The notes beneath the pieces are model-generated. The model was not told the origin of the DNA. It saw only the letters and a program-made list of their open reading frames with translations, and searched no databases. From the NCBI GenBank assembly GCA_947630205.1, contig CANRGW010000081.1, positions 1 to 6,028 of the forward strand: DNA of 6,028 bases, read 5' to 3'. Shown here in pieces: positions 4,274 through 6,028 of the stretch. The translations under genes were made by a program, and so were the position numbers. Position 1 is the first letter of the stretch; the number at the start of each line of letters is the position of its first letter. This stretch comes from an uncultured Bacilli bacterium. Lineage in GTDB: Bacteria; Bacillota_I; Bacilli_A; RF39; UBA660.

Positions 4274-5689
4274 ATGAAAAAAAATAATACATTAAAGGTA
4301 ATGTTGATAGCACTTTTAGTAACTTATTTGCTTACTTGGATATTACCAGTAACATATTTTAGTACAGAGTTATATACTGATGCAAGATTTCCAATAGGTT
4401 TATTTGATATGTTTAATTATCCAACTTTATCAATAATTTATTTTGGACAAATTGCTTTATATTTACTTGCTGTTGGTGCATTTTATGGTGTATTTGAAAA
4501 AACTGGTGTTTTTCATAAAATAAGTGATAAAATAGCTAAATTATTTAAAGGAAAAGAATTTATTTTCTTTGCAACTGTTATTGTTTTATTAGCAACCATT
4601 ACTGCTTTCTGTGGTTTTACTTATGAACTTATTTTCGTTTTACCACTTTTAGCAGCTATTATTCTTATGATGGGATATGATAAGATAACTGTTGCCTTAA
4701 CATTCCTAGGTGCAATTGCATCAGGAATTATGGGTTCTTTATTTGCATCAAGTGTTGCAGGAGTTTTTGCTGGTACTCTTTCAACCGATTATACAGATTT
4801 AATTTGGTGGAAGTTAGGTATGCTTGTATTAGGCATTGCAGCAACTATTTTCTGTGTACTTTGGAGAAATAAGAAAACGGAATTTAAGAAAGAAACAGAT
4901 AAAGACTTAATACCAGAGAAAGTTGAATTAAAAACTAAGAAAGGTAAAGTTAGAAAATCTTGGCCAGGTATTGTTATTTTTGATTTAATTTTAGTATTAA
5001 TGATATTAGGTGCACTTGATTTTAGTGGTGCCTTTGGCGTTGATATCTTTGAAAAATTCCATGATACTGTAATGTCATTTACAATTGGTGACTATGCAAT
5101 ATTCTCTAAGATTTTAGGTTCAACAATGTCTGATGCAGCAATTGGAACATGGACTTCACTTAACTTTATGATATTTATTATCATGGCAACTATTGTTTTA
5201 GCAATTATTTACCGTATTAAACCAAATGAGTTATTTGAAGGTTATAAAGATGGTTCTAAAAAATTAGGACTTGCTGCAATATTATCTTTACTTGCTTATA
5301 CAATTTTAATTTCAACATCAAATAATCCAGTTATTTTAACAATTTTAAAACCACTTTTACAAATAACAGATGGATTTAATGCAATATGGCTAGCTGTATC
5401 AGCATTTATTACAGGTATTTTCAATATTGATGCTACTTATACGGCTTCTGCTTTATTACCTTATGTAATGAGTATTGTTGATAGTGTTGAAGTATATCCA
5501 CTTATTGGTTTTATTTGCCAAGCAATGCAAGGTTTAGTATTATTAATAGCTCCAACAAGTTTTGTTTTATTAGGTGTTTTAAGTTATTTAAAAACAAGTT
5601 ACACCGAATGGTTAAAAAATATTTGGAAGTTATTCTTAATTTTACTTGTACTAGCCTTTATTTTATTCATTATAATTATGAATATATAA
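4274..5689 (+). CDS. YfcC/DcuC-like family membrane transporter
   Basis: The 471-residue protein is an integral membrane carrier with about 11-12 hydrophobic segments (for example 7-28, 52-75, 96-133 as a hairpin, 138-169, 176-196, 231-249, 295-313, 331-347, 366-384, 408-438, 450-470). A charged cytoplasmic-type loop (199-229) splits it into two halves. The N-terminal LLTWILP (19-25), FEKTGVFHKI (74-83) and the C-terminal QAMQGLVLLIAPTSFVLLGV (416-435) followed by YTEWLKNIWKLFLIL recall the YfcC / C4-dicarboxylate anaerobic carrier family, related to DcuC and ArcD-type exchangers. The likely substrate is an organic acid or amino acid, driven by ions or exchange; it cannot be assigned from sequence. 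GGAGGT four nt upstream fixes the start. Divergent orientation from ldh allows shared control, but lactate transport is only a guess. Confidence 0.8.
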   Translation: MKKNNTLKVMLIALLVTYLLTWILPVTYFSTELYTDARFPIGLFDMFNYPTLSIIYFGQIALYLLAVGAFYGVFEKTGVFHKISDKIAKLFKGKEFIFFATVIVLLATITAFCGFTYELIFVLPLLAAIILMMGYDKITVALTFLGAIASGIMGSLFASSVAGVFAGTLSTDYTDLIWWKLGMLVLGIAATIFCVLWRNKKTEFKKETDKDLIPEKVELKTKKGKVRKSWPGIVIFDLILVLMILGALDFSGAFGVDIFEKFHDTVMSFTIGDYAIFSKILGSTMSDAAIGTWTSLNFMIFIIMATIVLAIIYRIKPNELFEGYKDGSKKLGLAAILSLLAYTILISTSNNPVILTILKPLLQITDGFNAIWLAVSAFITGIFNIDATYTASALLPYVMSIVDSVEVYPLIGFICQAMQGLVLLIAPTSFVLLGVLSYLKTSYTEWLKNIWKLFLILLVLAFILFIIIMNI

Positions 5690-5692
5690 ATA

Positions 5693-5725
5693 AAAAAATT
5701 CGTGATTTAAATTCGCGAATTTTTT
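5693..5725. terminator. Bidirectional terminator between the transporter and DUF378 genes
   Basis: A 13-bp stem (5693-5705 with 5713-5725, one G-U wobble, 7-nt loop TTTAAAT) has a GC-containing core TTCGTGA/TCGCGAA flanked by an A run on the left (5692-5698) and a T run on the right (5720-5725). It can therefore end transcription in both directions, for the plus-strand transporter and the minus-strand small gene. The right side overlaps the stop codon (5724-5726) of the latter. Confidence 0.85.
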
Positions 5726-5927
5726 ATTTGCCTTCTTTATAATCTGTAAATAAAAGGCCAATATTTATTAAACCAGTAATACCAACGATTGTATAAACTA
5801 TTCTGCTAAGTAAACTAGCATCACCGAATATTGCTGCTACAAGGTTAAAATCAAAAATTCCAATTAAACCCCAATTAATTGCTCCAATAATGGTAAATAT
5901 TAAGGCTACTTTTTGTAATATTTGCAT
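5724..5927 (-). CDS. DUF378 family small membrane protein
   Basis: The 67-residue product has two membrane helices (about 6-24 and 42-60) and matches the DUF378 pattern: INWGLIGIFDFNLVAAIFG (17-35), SRIVYTIVGITGLINI (41-56). The conserved N18-W19-G20 and F27-N28-L29-V30 motifs and the Ser-Arg before helix 2 are present. Length is typical for the family. The function of DUF378 proteins is not known. AGGAGG (complement of 5933-5938), five nt before the ATG, is a perfect ribosome binding site and fixes the start. It is monocistronic as seen: its own upstream promoter region and a terminator shared with the convergent transporter gene. Confidence 0.92.
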   Translation of the reverse strand: MQILQKVALIFTIIGAINWGLIGIFDFNLVAAIFGDASLLSRIVYTIVGITGLINIGLLFTDYKEGK

Positions 5928-5948
5928 AAACTCCTCCTATCACTAACT

Positions 5949-5977
5949 ATCATAGACAAAATATTTAGATTTATTCA
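5949..5977 (-). promoter_or_regulatory. Promoter of the DUF378 gene
   Basis: On the minus strand, -10 TATGAT (complement of 5949-5954) lies 17 bp from a weak -35 TGAATA (complement of 5972-5977, 3 of 6). That -35 is one half of the palindrome at 5972-5983. Confidence 0.4.
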
Positions 5978-5983
5978 TGAATA
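5972..5983. repeat. 12-bp palindrome TATTCATGAATA between divergent promoters
   Basis: TATTCATGAATA is a perfect palindrome located exactly between two divergent promoter-like arrangements and supplies the TGAATA -35 hexamer to each. It is a plausible shared operator, but no cognate regulator is visible in the window. Confidence 0.45.
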
Positions 5984-6006
5984 TTTAAAAAATAGTAAAA
6001 TATAAT
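5978..6006 (+). promoter_or_regulatory. Promoter of a plus-strand gene beginning beyond the window
   Basis: Consensus -10 TATAAT (6001-6006) has TGAATA (5978-5983) at 17-bp spacing. The window then ends in AAAAAGG (6022-6028), which looks like the start of a Shine-Dalgarno sequence, so a plus-strand start codon probably lies a few bases past the right edge. Confidence 0.4.
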
Positions 6007-6028
6007 TAATTGAAAAGAAAGAAAAAGG

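Noticed and set aside
5515..5742. 75-codon plus-strand frame overlapping the transporter 3' end
   Set aside because: It overlaps the conserved C-terminus of the transporter in another frame and runs through the terminator hairpin; no ribosome binding site.
1..6028. Mycoplasma-type code with TGA as tryptophan
   Set aside because: All genes are complete without reading TGA as sense and use TGG for Trp; absence of TGA stops among so few genes is expected in AT-rich DNA.
1..6028. CRISPR array, tRNA, rRNA, riboswitch or complete insertion sequence
   Set aside because: No regularly spaced repeats, cloverleaf-like segments, long structured leaders or transposase frames were seen on either strand.

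Overview
The window is very AT-rich DNA with short intergenic gaps, strong AGGAGG-type ribosome binding sites, TATAAT-like promoters and U-tract hairpin terminators. Together with a fructose-1,6-bisphosphate-type L-lactate dehydrogenase, this points to a low-GC Gram-positive (Firmicutes/Bacilli-like or Tenericutes-related) fermentative bacterium, plausibly host-associated. Tryptophan is encoded by TGG and no ORF needs TGA read as sense, so the standard bacterial code fits. All nine recognised stop codons are TAA or TAG.

Layout. (1) Positions 1-734 look like decayed accessory DNA: the 3' end of a Fic-domain gene, a 57-codon open frame with no usable start codon, and a RhuM-family gene that keeps only its N-terminal part and loses family similarity at a 10-bp inverted repeat. 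(2) Positions 735-3213 are a nucleotide-metabolism neighbourhood. A dCMP deaminase on the minus strand diverges from a three-gene plus-strand operon (PPC/DUF296 protein, GNAT acetyltransferase, NP-I nucleoside phosphorylase). The operon ends in a hairpin whose arms contain two inverted perfect DnaA boxes. (3) Positions 3214-5723 hold a divergent pair, L-lactate dehydrogenase (minus) and a YfcC/DcuC-like membrane transporter (plus), separated by 160 bp with promoters for both and a small pseudo-palindrome. (4) Positions 5724-6028 hold a small two-helix DUF378 membrane protein on the minus strand. It shares a bidirectional terminator with the transporter and has a divergent promoter region upstream, whose plus-strand arm probably drives a gene beginning just past the window.

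How it works together: dCMP deaminase (dCMP to dUMP) and the nucleoside phosphorylase (base salvage) are both nucleotide salvage functions. LDH regenerates NAD+ at the end of glycolysis, and the adjacent transporter probably moves an organic or amino acid. I see no CRISPR array, tRNA, rRNA, complete mobile element or convincing new defence system. The most interesting points are regulatory: the DnaA-box hairpin, the symmetric divergent promoter at 5949-6006, and the conjunction of PPC, GNAT and phosphorylase genes. Promoter and operator calls were made by eye in AT-rich DNA and are hypotheses.
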